64,000 bases of DNA from Isoetes taiwanensis (GCA_021234155.1 JAJEKV010000072.1:3310299-3374298); one strand, 5' to 3'. Numbered from the stretch's first letter, positions 47,770 through 58,726 are shown. Program-made: numbers and translations. The notes: generated by a model from the sequence alone, not told the origin.

Positions 47770-48230
47770 CCGCCATATAGAAATAGTGCGACCGCAATAT
47801 TTCGAAAAAGTTTAGCTTAATTAACTGTATCTATATGAAATGACCAACTGCGCCATTTCCAAAATTCCTAGCTGCAAGTCTCCCTCTTATCTTAACTAGG
47901 TGCATCGCTAGGAAATGGCACAACTGCGCCACTTGAAGGAAATGACGCAGCTGCGCCATTTCCTAGTCATGCACCTAATTAAGACCAGAGGGAGACTTGC
48001 ACCTAGGCATTCTAGAAATGGCGCAGCTGCAGATGGTCTTCAAGGAACCTTATGAGGATCAGACCCACCATCTGCGAAAGCAATATCAGGAGTGTGGAAG
48101 ACCAGCACCAGCTGGAAAAGAGCAATCACGGAGTACAAGGTATGCTGACGTCTGAGCCATATATTTATGGCCAAATGGCGCAGCTGCGCCATTTGGCCAC
48201 GAATGGCGCCAGTGCGCCATTTCATTTACC
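47770..48230. repeat. Palindromic GGCGCAGCTGCGCC cluster B
   Basis: The perfect palindrome AAATGGCGCAGCTGCGCCAT occurs at about 48172-48191. Near-copies lie at about 47925-47970 and 48015-48030, among half-sites AACTGCGCCA and AATGGCGC. A longer inverted pair flanks one copy: TAGCTGCAAGTCTCCCTCTT, then TTAACTAGGTGCAT, on the left against ATGCACCTAATTAAGACCAG, then AGGGAGACTTGCA, on the right. Confidence 0.8.
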
Positions 48231-48240
48231 ATCTCCCGCT

Positions 48241-48820
48241 TCTAACATCATGAGTTCTATTGCAGCACTACCTTCAGAGAAGATTCTGAGGGGCAAACAC
48301 ACGAAAGACGTCAATAGGTTCGTCTTCATACTAGATGAAGTATATGTACTCTTCCGTCGAATGTGGAACAAATGGAGGAAGGGTGAGCTTAAGGACAATA
48401 GGGGTCAAGCTATAGTAATCAATTGGGCAAAGGACAAAGATTACTTTAGCGACAACTATCTTAGATGCATGAGGGGCTTGGACTACGATGTTTGTCGAAA
48501 GGTCCTCGAAGAAACATTAAGTGGAGATATCTACGTCAAAGTCACCTCAGATTACAAAGGCTTGAGGATCCTTGCTTACATGAATCTTCTCTGCCATTTC
48601 ATCTCCAAATTTCTTGTACAAACACACGAGAGATTGCTTACACTTCATCTCCGATCAAATTGACATTAAGTACAAGAAATTCGAGGGCTTAAGGAAGGCA
48701 ACGGAAAGCTTTTCTGATACTGCACTTCTGGCCTGGGGAGTATGTCACCATAAGTGGGTGTCAGCGAATATTGAAAGAGGGAGTTCATGGTATCATGCCG
48801 GCGGGAATGATAATGTTTAG
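48241..48820 (+). pseudogene. Unidentified ORF with one frameshift
   Basis: After cluster B an open frame reads SSIAALPSEKILRGKHTKDV, VFILDEVYVLFRRMWNKWRK, YFSDNYLRCMRGLDYDVCRK and LRILAYMNLLCHFISKFLVQ. It then shifts frame near 48640 and continues FISDQIDIKYKKFEGLRKAT, ALLAWGVCHHKWVSANIERG to a stop at 48820. It would be about 190 residues of globular composition. I do not recognise the family. The nearest ATG in frame is at about 48250, and the palindromes lie just upstream. Confidence 0.4.
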
Positions 48821-49730
48821 ATGCAAGGCAGATTACTCCGGTTTGGAATAACGAGACCATAACCAAGTTCTTTGATGCCGCATCATAGATGACATTGACC
48901 AACGTGCAGGATAAAGAAAGATATACAGATTTTTGGACAAAGAAGTGGAGAAGGAATTTCAGTGATCCAGATATGTGGCTTGAGATAGCCTCCATATTAT
49001 TTTCATGGGTTCCAGCCAAAATTCCAACGAGAAATTCAAGGGTCACAATCCCTCTTGATGTTTGAAAAAAGTAATGATCTCCTTAGGGATCACCCATGTG
49101 AAGTGACTCAAAAAAATGTATTTGATTCATTTATATTAGCTTTGGATGTGAGCTTATATCATTATGTAAATATTGCTATTAAGAATTTTTTCATTTTGGC
49201 TACACATACTTCTACTTGTGATTCTGTGTTTAATTGCAAAATGGAATAACATATGCGATTACGTTAATGCTCATATTTGATTAAAATTTCTGGGTCAAAA
49301 CAGCAAATTTCCGGGCGGATTTGGTAGGGTTTGACATTTGATTAAAATATAATTTACACAACATCAAATCATGCTCCCTATCCAGCTGATCGTTCTGGCT
49401 ATGTCTTTTGTCCTCTATCGTTATAGTGCAGTAAGCTTTTATGAAGATGTTGAAGAGATGATATTATCGTGGCCATGTTTTGTATCGGAAAAAAAAAAAA
49501 TGGAACTTTTTGTTTTGGTGTGTTATGGGATTTGTGCTATATTTGATGATTTTGTATGTTATTCATTAACTTGCCAATGTTTTTTGAATTTTTATTTCTT
49601 TTTCAAAAAAATATATATATATCTCCGATACCACACCAAAACAAAAAAATTGTATGGTTTGTATGGTTTTTTCAGCAAAGCAGCATAACAAAGTGCTTAC
49701 ACTATCTCCGCCCAATTTGGGTTATTAAAT
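48821..49730. other. Non-coding stretch, no gene recognised
   Basis: Short ORFs at 49055-49249 and 49371-49688 show no domain. An ATATATATAT run lies near 49610-49622. Confidence 0.4.
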
Positions 49731-49835
49731 AAATCAGTGGAAACCCTTCCGGGCTTCAATATGAAAATCCTTCCACGTTTCCTTGAAATCCGGAAGGATT
49801 TCCACATTGAAGCCCGGAAGGGTTTCCACTGATTT
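49731..49835. repeat. 105-base hairpin: 44-bp arms, 17-base loop
   Basis: The left arm 49731-49774 (AAATCAGTGGAAACCCTTCC, then GGGCTTCAAT) pairs with the right arm 49792-49835 with two mismatches in 44. The loop is 49775-49791. The fold resembles a miRNA or inverted-repeat siRNA precursor, or a tiny foldback element. Confidence 0.95.
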
Positions 49836-50459
49836 ATGAATTTTTTTGGGTGAAGATATCCACCGTTAATTAATGATGAGAATTAAATTCTCACGGCTAT
49901 TTTTAAAGAGGCTTTTTAGAAAGGATTTTTTTTTTCTTCTCATCTTTCTCTGGCGATTCCTCTTCTCAGGTGATTCAAGAAAGGGTTTCAGTGGCGATTC
50001 AGCTGATTCAAGGAAGCATTTCCGGAAACATTCAGGATTCAAGGAAGCTGTGCAATCTGTCGGAGCAAGTGGGCGCTAGATTAGTGTCTCAGCTATGAAA
50101 TTGGCTGCCTCTTTGTGGTAGCTTCAAGAGTTACCTCTCTGCAGAGGGTCTTGTAATAAGATTAAATCATCCGCACATGTTCTGTCCAAAAATTCTGCAG
50201 GCTTTGATCCATATCCGAGGGAGCAAATACAGAAACCGCTAACATTGCCTGGTCCCTTGCATCATTATCCAAAGGAGTCCCAGCCATCGCCCAAGGTAAG
50301 TAGAACAATGCATGTGGTTTTGGGGTACGAGATAGAATGGTGAAAAATGAAGCTCTGGCAATTGGATTTTGTTGTCGCAATCACCTAAAGAGAGAAGAAA
50401 TTCTGCTTCCATCGAGCAAAAAACGAGCTGAGATTCGTGTGGCTGGAATATAAACGAGC
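49836..50459. other. Non-coding stretch, no gene recognised
   Basis: GATTCAAGGAAG/GATTCAGGAAG-like words repeat near 49970-50050. The ORFs at 49873-50079, 50162-50380 (minus) and 50239-50481 (minus) show no domain. Confidence 0.35.
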
Positions 50460-50464
50460 TGGAA

Positions 50465-50715
50465 TATATATTTTTTTTCACAGTAAATGCAACTGGAGAC
50501 TATATGTGTAACAAGAGACTGTATGTGTGACAATACTGTGATTCGAACTCGAGACCTGCTTTGATACCAACTGTGATGTTCCTAACCGACATGCCCTTAA
50601 CCAACTGGGCAAAACCATCTAGATGTTTATGAGTAGTCGCTTTTACCCATTTATGCCGGTGTCTCTCGAACGCCCCCATGCACATTCAAGGATCAAATAC
50701 TCGGCGGTCTACCAT
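50465..50715 (-). mobile_element. tRNA-derived SINE-like element
   Basis: The minus strand holds a Pol III A box (TGCCCAGTTGGTTAAGG, about 50595-50611) and a B box (GAGTTCGAATC, 50540-50550) about 50 bases apart, with TTGGTATCAAAGCAGGTCTC between. This is close to plant tRNA-derived SINE heads. The 3' side runs into TGTGAAAAAAAATATA near 50466-50482. It does not fold as an intact tRNA. The 5' border is uncertain. Confidence 0.65.
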
Positions 50716-53129
50716 GGGCCCGTTACAAATACTAAATAGATCGTTGCACTTGACATGCACATCGATTGTTGGTTTTGAAGCTTATTTTTAAGCCTAGAAC
50801 ATGCCTGATTCTTATTGCATATAGCCATGGAAAATAATTTGTAAACTTTCACAGTGCAAGCCCCAGGTAGTGATATCCTGTAACTTTTTATTGAATTTGC
50901 AACCAAAAACTTCGCTGGAGGAGGGTATCCAAATTGCAAATTGAGCTTAGAGACTTAGTCTGGTAGTTGTTGTTGCGTTTACATTCCCCTAAAATTATCC
51001 CATTTGAATTTCCATAAAATATAACCATTGTTTAGAAAGCATATTCAGAGAGGCAATGATAATACTATGATAATTCATTTTGCTCTAGAATCTACACTTT
51101 GCCATGCTATAGGATCACAACCCGCATAGGCTATGCTAATGCTGAAATTTTCATTGCCATTGAGCGCTGCCAGTTGCAGTGGCATCTAAAGATGAAGATA
51201 AGAATTCTGGTGTATCTCTACATTCTGATACATGTCAATCGCTTCATATTTGCTTTTAAAAGCTAAATTAGGAAAACAAAAAGAACCAAGGAAATTCAAA
51301 AAATAACTAGAGCAAAAGGTTTAACAAGTTAAAGGAGCCACAGATTTTGCATCTGAATTTCCAGACTCTAGTTTGCAAAGCAAGCATTACCGAAATAAGA
51401 GGAGCAAGCTTAAAATTTATTGGAGACTAAGAATGAACCGAATTCCATTTACACCTAGTTCTATAAAAAAAAATTGATTTCATCCTCAAGCAAAAATTAC
51501 CTCACCACAATAAGAAGTTTGCACTGGCCAAATAGGCATAACAAAAAGATTTCATGAACAGCCAGTACAAGATCATAAACTAAGTAAATCTTTTATATAT
51601 TCAAACCTTATAATGAAGAATTAAAAACAAAGAAAGAAAGCAATTTATCTCATGAGGGTGGGCATGATATTATGTCGTGCAACTGAAGGAAGGAGTGGGT
51701 ATTACATATGATTTTGCATGGTTTAAGGGTGTATTCATATGCCAAAATAGTATTATGCTGATGTCACTAAATGTGGTATGGGTTTTGTACGGCGTGCCAT
51801 TTATTTTTCTTTCTGTCTTAGGAAAGTGGGGCTCGTGTCAAGTTTGTGCGTTAGGACAGGGCATGCCAGAGTTCTTCCGATGGGCAGCTGCTTGGCCATG
51901 GCGCAGGGTTCAGGGGCAATCAGAGGGGAGTTGGAGAGAAAGAGGGCTTCGCACCACCAACGTACCCTATTGAAGAATAGCTATGGATACTCTGGATTTT
52001 CGTGTGAGCGAATAATAATTTGAAGTTTTAAGATGGAGTCTGTTGCATTGAAGGTATCTGAAGAAGGATTTCTGGAGGCTTTTCTATATGTATTTGTTAT
52101 TCTAAGAGGTTGGTTTTTCCTGGATTCTAGCTTCGTGTTCTTAAGCTGGGCCGGATTCAGCTGCTGTTGTTCATGTATGGCATTATGGTACCGATTCATC
52201 TGGGTGGGGTTCAAATCCCCATTTTTACATGTGAATATGTATAACAGTTTTGGATTTGTATTACTTTCCAGTGCTGTCTGCACAGGCATGTAGTTCTGGC
52301 TTGAACTGTAGAGCAAAGCAAGCACAATGTTGTGCTTCTGAAGTACATGGCACATCACAATGTTGATTTTGGATTTGGCGGGAGTTTAGAGTTTATGCCT
52401 GCAAAGTCTGTTTATGTTTGTTGTGGTGGATCCGTCTAGTTCTCAGCAGTATTATTCATGTTCTCATTCTCATGTGTATTGTATAGTGTACTTTGACTTA
52501 AATATGGTTTTGACAAGCATTGGCTGACGTGGAAAATGGGGGTTGACCCCATCTTATTTTTGGATGAACGGCTCTAATCTTTGGATTTGGCATATGCCAT
52601 GGAATATTCTATGGATCGACGGCTAGGGTTGGACGAGTATGAGGGTTAAAACATGATGGGCATATTTCTGCTGAGGGGGATTGTCTAGTTTTGTACCTAG
52701 TTATTATTATTGCTTTGAGTGTGTATTATTGCTTTGAGGCCATCAGATGACGACATCTTACGCGGATATATCTTTGGGCGGAAGATCCTGGCCTCTGGCT
52801 ACAGGTCAGCGTGGGTCAAGTTGATCCCATTTAATAGGGGCGACCCTTACCCAACACCATGGGTTGACGTAGTATTCATGCGCATTCCAGCCTGTACAAT
52901 ACAGTAGCACAAACATGGCGTATATACATTCATGGAATGACAAAGTACAAGCTGGGGAAGTTGAACCCCACCGCGGTGCCCACGCTCCTAAAGCTACAGA
53001 ACAAAAAGCAACGAAAAGGGAAAACAGAGGTTCTCACTTTTCAAAGAAAACGTGGCCGGCATTCTGCCATTTTCGATTTTGTCCTCTAGTTCTTCCTTCT
53101 CAGATTGGGTAAAATCCTCAGTAAATACA
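50716..53129. other. Non-coding stretch, no gene recognised
   Basis: ORFs at 51677-51973, 51981-52358 (minus), 52033-52293, 52719-52907 and 52915-53112 show no domain. GGGGTTCAAATCCCC at about 52206-52220 is an orphan B-box palindrome. Confidence 0.35.
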
Positions 53130-53261
53130 CCTTAACACCCTGCTCCTTGGGGTTTTATGCCTAAAACAGTCATAACGCCCTAGGGCGCTATCATGAAGGC
53201 TCATAACATCCTAGGGCGTTATCACGAAGGCTCATAACACCTTAGGAGCAGGGTGTTAAGG
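53130..53261. repeat. Inverted repeat enclosing 31-bp tandem units
   Basis: CCTTAACACCCTGCTCCT (53130-53147) pairs perfectly with 53244-53261. Between them CATAACGCCCTAGGGCG, CTATCATGAAGG and its variants repeat with a 31-base period, each unit itself holding a CGCCCTAGGGCG palindrome. Confidence 0.9.
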
Positions 53262-53290
53262 GAGATAATGCCCTGGCCCGCGGGGGTTAA

Positions 53291-53392
53291 TGGGAATAAA
53301 ATTCTCGGGCAATATGGCCATGGCCAAAATGGCTCCAACGCACGCCCTTGCCATTTTGGCCATGGCCATATTGCCCTTGAATTTTATTCCCA
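53291..53392. repeat. 102-base hairpin: 43-bp arms, 16-base loop
   Basis: The left arm 53291-53333 (TGGGAATAAAATTC, then GGGCAATATGGCCATGGCC) pairs with 53350-53392 with two mismatches. It also includes the palindrome ATGGCCATGGCCA. Its geometry is nearly the same as the hairpin at 49731. Confidence 0.95.
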
Positions 53393-53834
53393 TAACGCCA
53401 TGTGGCGAGGGTGTTATCTACCCCATAGCAAAGGGGCTTAGGAGGAGGCCATGGGCAAAACTTGTTAGTGATTAAGGCATCAGGCAGCTTGGATATGGCT
53501 GAATACTTTTGATATAGCAGAAGATCCCGCTTTCACTTATACATAAACGAAATTACAGAATTCTAGACCCCAAAGCAGATGTGCATAAATAACTTAAAAA
53601 ATATGTCGGCGAAGGAGGCCAGCCAGTAAGATGGTAGATTTGATTATATATAAGATAAAAAGTTACAACATAACCAGGAGAAAGAGCATCAAAGGCACGA
53701 CTTATACGTGAAGACGTGGTCTGAAATAATAAACATAAACTAGGTGACAGCTAGGGGCTGGATGGCTGGCTACTTATAACCCATTTCGTTGGAGAAAAAT
53801 CCGAATTCTGTGCATTTTTAGTTACAGATCTAAG
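53393..53834. other. Flank of the XTH pseudogene
   Basis: No gene. CTACTTATAACC near 53769-53780 could have been the XTH TATA box, about 60 bases before its ATG. Confidence 0.3.
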
Positions 53835-55536
53835 ATGAAGCCATTTTGGAGCGCTTTGTTTTGTGTATTCGTTCTTCAATTTCTGGCACAAATAGCAGGG
53901 GCAAACGATGTGCCATTTTATGATAATTATTTTGTGAATTGGGCACCGGATCATGTGTATTCACAAGATGGAGGCTGGACGACTTTTGTGAAGCTGGATA
54001 ACGATTCAGGTGAGGAATTTGTTGCCTTTTTGTTTGATCTGATCAACTGGGCATCATTGATTGGTGAAATATTAACAGATCCTTATTTTAGGAGCCGGAT
54101 TTCAATCTCAAAACTCGTACAAGTTTGGATACTTCAGCATGAAGCTCAAGCTGGTCCCTGGTTACTCAGCTGGAGTTGTCTCTACATTTTATGTTAGCTC
54201 CCAACCATCTTCATGCCTTTTTTTTTATCATCAGATTTTGTTCACTTTTTTTTATCACATTTTGTACTAACTTCTAACTTAGACTATCATGTTCCTAGGT
54301 ATCATCACCATGTTTGCTTCTTCCATGTTTTACTCAAAGGTTGCTTGTGATCATGACCCCTCCTTTTGTTTTCAGGTTGACTTCCTATCTCGACCACCAC
54401 GGCAGAGATCGATTTTGAGTTCCTTGGCAGCGTCAGCGGCCAGCCATGGATCCTTCATACCAACATCTTCACCAATCTGGATTTGGAGGAAAAGAGCAAA
54501 GGTTTTACCTATGGTTTGACCCTCAAGAGATTACCTGAGATATGCAATACTTTGGAACCTTGGCCAAGTAGTGTAAGTATTGATCATTTTGCAAGAAGGG
54601 GTAGAGGGATATTGAAAATAGGGAAAAACTGAAATACCCTTATGTTTTGCTAAAATTAACAAAAGCCCTAGTTTTGGGGGGGTATTTTAATAGAAATGAT
54701 CATAACTTTTTGTGATGATCCAAATGAGAATGAGTCTTTCAAATATATTGTAGAAGAGGTTGAGATCTTTCCATGTAAGTTAACATCTCTGGATCGGATT
54801 CGAAATCTCAAGTTATGATCTCGTAAAATCCCTGAAATTTCTACAATTTTCTTGTGTATTAAAAAATATCATAACTTGTGATTTAAGACTCCGATTTATC
54901 TCATCTTACCTTTGATGGAAAGATCTCATCCTCCTTTACAATAGCTCTGAAAGGCTCATTCTCATTTGGATCATCACAAAAAGTTGTGATCATTTCCATA
55001 AAAATACCCCCAAAACTAGAATTTTGTTAATTTTAGCAAAACATAAGGGTATTTCAGTTTTCCCTTGAAAATATAAATGAAAGGGATGGTCCCGTTGAAT
55101 TCACAATTTAATGCCCTCGAAATATTTGATGCAGGTGGTTCGTGAGCGACTATCAATTAGTGTTTATAGGAACACGGGGAGTAGCAAGTGCAAGCGTTCC
55201 CTACTAATAAGCCCATGTGGGTTTGGGCGGCTTATGGAATGGAGATCAATGGGCCACTAGAGGAGGCCTAGACAAGATTGATTGGTCATATGCTCCTTTT
55301 TTATTAGCTCTTACCAAGGTTTTTGGTATAGAGGGTTTGTCAATGGTGGGATCCATATCCCCCTTGTGTCTCCACCTTATCCCTCCACGGTGGGGCAACC
55401 CCTCAATTATGTCTTGAGTTCGAGCAACAACAAAAATAAAGCTCGAGTTAGATGGACTTACAACATATATGACTATTGCCCACGATATCGCTTTCGCTAT
55501 CCAGTCCTCCTCGAATGTTATATCTCACCATGGTAA
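53835..55536 (+). pseudogene. Xyloglucan endotransglucosylase/hydrolase (XTH, GH16) pseudogene
   Basis: Exon 1 (53835-54009) starts with a signal peptide (MKPFWSALFCVFVLQFLAQI) and reads NYFVNWAPDHVYSQDGGW. It splices in frame by GT-AG to exon 2 (54092 on: [32 protein letters not shown]). Exon 3 (from 54376) keeps the catalytic EIDFE at 54405-54419 and FLGSVSGQPWILHTNIFT. After a frameshift it reads GKEQRFYLWFDP, then breaks at YAILWNLG. Behind the MITE at 54621-55064 come [20 protein letters not shown] (about 55230-55292) and the C-terminal RWTYNIYDYC. XTH enzymes cut and rejoin xyloglucan in the wall. Here the residue pattern before EIDFE is TTTA rather than the usual HD, and frameshifts plus stops (TAA TAA near 55206) show it is dead. 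Confidence 0.88.
54621..55064. mobile_element. 444-bp MULE-type MITE with 9-bp target duplication
   Basis: Inverted arms of about 200 bases start GGGAAAAACTGAAATACCCT (54621) and, on the minus strand from 55064, GGGAAAACTGAAATACCCTT. They continue to pair through GATGATCCAAATGAGAATGA and GAGATCTTTCCAT. TTGAAAATA flanks both sides exactly (54612-54620, 55065-55073), the length expected for Mutator-like elements. There is no coding capacity. It lies within the XTH pseudogene. Confidence 0.93.
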
Positions 55537-55763
55537 ACTCTATGTAATGGTTCACAATCCTACATTTGTTGAACTCTCATAGTGTCCTGTGTCTACCAGG
55601 GATACATCACAAGGCTGAAAATTGAACTAGTATGACTTTTATCTAATAATTTGCTAGTGCAAACCAAAATTTTAGAATCATAATATAATATGGGGGTGGG
55701 CCAAAAAGTTACAAACCATATCTAGTTGTACTCTATGGTTCACCAATGGAATTTGTTGATATA

Positions 55764-55791
55764 CTAGTAAAATTGCCTGGCATTGCTGGGC
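55764..55791 (-). mobile_element. Helitron 3' terminus on the minus strand
   Basis: The minus strand reads GCCCAGCAATGCCAGGC (hairpin with one mismatch, 55775-55791), seven bases, then CTAG at 55767-55764, followed by T. This matches the 3' end of the 16.6-23.5 kb Helitron base for base over the left hairpin arm. The element body should extend to higher coordinates. No RepHel coding sequence is seen there and the 5' TC end was not located. Confidence 0.7.
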
Positions 55792-56298
55792 TTAGTAGGG
55801 ATTGTTATATTCAGGGAGAGGGTTGTTGAGGTGTCCAACAATGCCAAAGCATGAGAAGTTGTGCATACCAAAGCACAATTCTTGTGTGGGGAAAATTTCT
55901 TAGGTAGTTCTCCACTTTAACCTTTGATTTCTATTTAGTAGATGTTCTAGTGCTGACATTTTTTGCCCATAAACATGGAGAAGATACCTTGGCTTAGTGG
56001 ACAATGTGATAAATATAATGTAATTCACATTTACTTCAAGAGGATATTGTATATTGAAAGTATTCTTTAATGAATTTGTCACACAACTATTAATCCAGTT
56101 ACATCCCACTTCATATGCCAAAGTCAATTACTGAATGTATCACCATGGCTTCCAGTCCAATTGCATCCAACCTCATATATCAAAGGCTTTATTGAAAATG
56201 TTGAGAAAAAATGGTAAGGTTATTTGTTGCTTTGTAGAAGTACATAGGTCAATCTCATGTTTTAGTATCAAATGTATATATAACTACAATGGTATCAA
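55792..56298. other. Non-coding, probably the body of a non-autonomous Helitron
   Basis: No ORF with a domain. GTTACATCCCACTTCATATG and TTGCATCCAACCTCATATAT, near 56098 and 56160, are a loose direct repeat. Confidence 0.35.
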
Positions 56299-56805
56299 TG
56301 TCATCAATGGTTTTTTTTTAAGGACGCAAGACCTTATTATTCAAAGAAAGTCACAAACAAAGTACAATGGGGACTAAAAACTCAGTGGAGAAAGTGTCCA
56401 CTAGAGCAAATCCATCCCACCCGAATGCAACATCTAAATTATAGTGTAAGGAGGGAGCGAAAGCTTATGAGTAAGTGTGAGTGTGAAGGTAATGCTGTCA
56501 ATTTATATGACTCTTCACTTTATTAGCTATTAATGAGCACCTATTGACAATTCGTTATTGGGCCTCGACAAGAAGTTGTGTATCAGAGCAGACATGACCT
56601 TTGAATATGAACAGATTCCTTCTCTTTCAATTGAACCAAATGATCCATGTAGAAGCCAGATGAAATATCCCTTTTTTTCCAAATTTTCCAAGCCGATTAG
56701 GTAGACTGTTAATAACACCTATTAGCTATTCAAATTGTAGCGAAAAAGGCCTTGAAGCCACATCCAAGCATGCCTCACATGTTGACATATTGTCATCAAT
56801 GGTTT
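56299..56805 (-). mobile_element. Short retroposon with 15-bp target duplication
   Basis: TGTCATCAATGGTTT occurs exactly at 56299-56313 and 56791-56805. Between them lies about 480 bases, beginning on the left with a run of about 9 T followed by AAGGACGCAAGACC, i.e. a poly(A) end on the minus strand. This is a target-primed insertion, either a 5'-truncated LINE or a SINE. No RT motif is left. Confidence 0.8.
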
Positions 56806-57720
56806 GGTTTAGTTGATCTTTTGGAGAGAATGTCTTATGTCTAGATGATGTCATTAGTTGAATGTTCTTTTAAGGCATTTATTGTTTGAATAGTGGCATT
56901 GTGTTTGCCAAGTTGGAAGGACTCAAAATGGGAAAGTAATTGCAAACACAATGTTTTCAATGCATATATACAAATAAATATACACCAAGAAGAGTTTCAC
57001 ATATTGTAAATTCATAACCTAATCATTCCTGGGCATATGACTGCTCCAATACTATAATTCTCTTTTCTCATGCAAGCCACATGTGGGAAACATCACAAGT
57101 GAACTAATGCATTCGAATTTCAGTCAGTCTTACCTAGATAATAAACGCCATGCACTTAAATGCTTCCAACTGAACTTAAGGATTGAAATCATTGCTAGAA
57201 AATAGGACATATTGCAAATAGGACAAATCTGCTTGTTGTAATCTCAATGGGCAACATGAATATTTACATCATACAAGATCTGGACAGACAAATTGGCAGG
57301 CAGGCAGTCAGACAGGGATTTTAGCATCCATAGAGACCATATTTGATGATGTGCCACGACAAAACTAATAACTTGAGAGGAATAACTTATCCTAAACTCA
57401 TCTCTAAACAGCTTTCGTTGATTCATGGATACCAATGACCATCCAAAGCTTTGGGTACATGAGGAAGAACAGAGACTACTTTTGCAATTGCATGATCCCA
57501 TACGAAAAGGAGGAAGATTGTGCGAAAAATCTTCCCATACCAACCTAATGCGCAAAGTGTGCACGGGGGAGGGGCGGATGGGGCGGACTACCCCATAGCC
57601 ATGTTCTTATGCCGGCCCAATCCATTTGCCATGAATTGGTGCTGCATTGACCACGGAGAATCAAGCGTCGATTCGATTCCCCATGAGTGCGAGCCGGGAT
57701 AGAATTTCCCTTTTATTCTT
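56806..57720. other. Non-coding stretch, no gene recognised
   Basis: ORFs at 57244-57564 (minus) and 57520-57702 show no domain. TCGATTCGATTCCCC at about 57668-57682 resembles a Pol III B box downstream of GCCATGAATTGGTGC; a SINE head is possible but not supported by a clear A box. Confidence 0.35.
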
Positions 57721-57729
57721 TATTATTGA

Positions 57730-58726
57730 TGTTCTTTGTTACACATATTTATGTTATGATGTGTTCACCCTTGAGGTGACTTCTTGATGTATTGATGTCA
57801 TGTGCTCATGTTTATTCATGCTTTAGCGACTAGGGCGGTCCCGAAGGAAGGCGGGCAAATGACCCATTCACTCTTCCTCAGCGGCCGAGTTCTTGGGATT
57901 AGTGTCGGGGTGCATGGCCCTTGCGGTTTGGTACGCCAAGGGGATGAACTCAGATCTTACGATATGATGGGAGCATCATAGAAGAAGTAGGGGGCATCAT
58001 AGAAGAAGTAGGGGGGCATCCGGTGGTATGGAGCATGATCTTGGTAGACCAAGATCGGGTCATTCGATCATTCCACGTTAGAACTAACGATGAGACTTTC
58101 AGCCTTGGGGATAGTAACTCAAGCATGAACTCGAAAAAAATTGGGAAAAAATTTCCAATCCTTAGAGCAAACAAAGTAGAATAATGCTAAGTTAGGATGA
58201 ATTATGGAAAAACCACGAAATATTATGGCCAAAGGGGGACCCCCCACGAGTCACACTGGGCATTTCAAAACTTTTGAGAATGCTTTCGCCTTTGTGTGAG
58301 TGGTGGACCCATGTTGACCTAGATAGATGCATAATTAGAGCAATGTGATAGTGCGAGGGCAGCTTAAACCTTGAATTTGAGCTAGAATTGTATGTTATAA
58401 CACTAAAAGCGGTTTGTAAATTGAAAAAGTTTGAGTCAAAAGGGGGTGACCCCTCTGGAGTGCGCATACAGGCATTTCCAAACCTTTTCAAAAGTGCTTC
58501 TCAAGACAGCTTGTGTGAGTGGTGGGCACTTTTTGCCTAAACAAACCTAATGTATTGATCCCACAAGCACTAATGCTTTACAGAATGGCACAACATGAAA
58601 TTGCGAGGTCCAAACCTAAAATCCCCAGACCTATAAATAGACCATTAGGGTTCTTCATTTTCACTTTCCTTCTCTAGCTAGCTGCTCTCCCAGGCCAACA
58701 AAGGCGATTTTTAGGTGCTAGAGAAG
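57730..58726 (+). promoter_or_regulatory. LTR-like regulatory region with TATA box
   Basis: GC-richer than its surroundings. A 22-base unit (GCATCATAGAAGAAGTAGGG) is tandemly repeated at about 57972-58016. A segment of about 215 bases is duplicated: GGGCATTTC.AAAC.TTTT and GTGTGAGTGGTGG occur near 58258-58310 and 58470-58530. CTATAAATAG at 58631-58640 is a strong TATA match about 90 bases before the ORF at 58727. The layout fits the LTR and leader of a Gypsy-like or non-autonomous element, but no second LTR was found. Confidence 0.4.

Noticed and set aside
50530-50615. tRNA gene on the minus strand
   Set aside because: A and B boxes are present, but acceptor and anticodon stems do not form; better explained as a SINE head.
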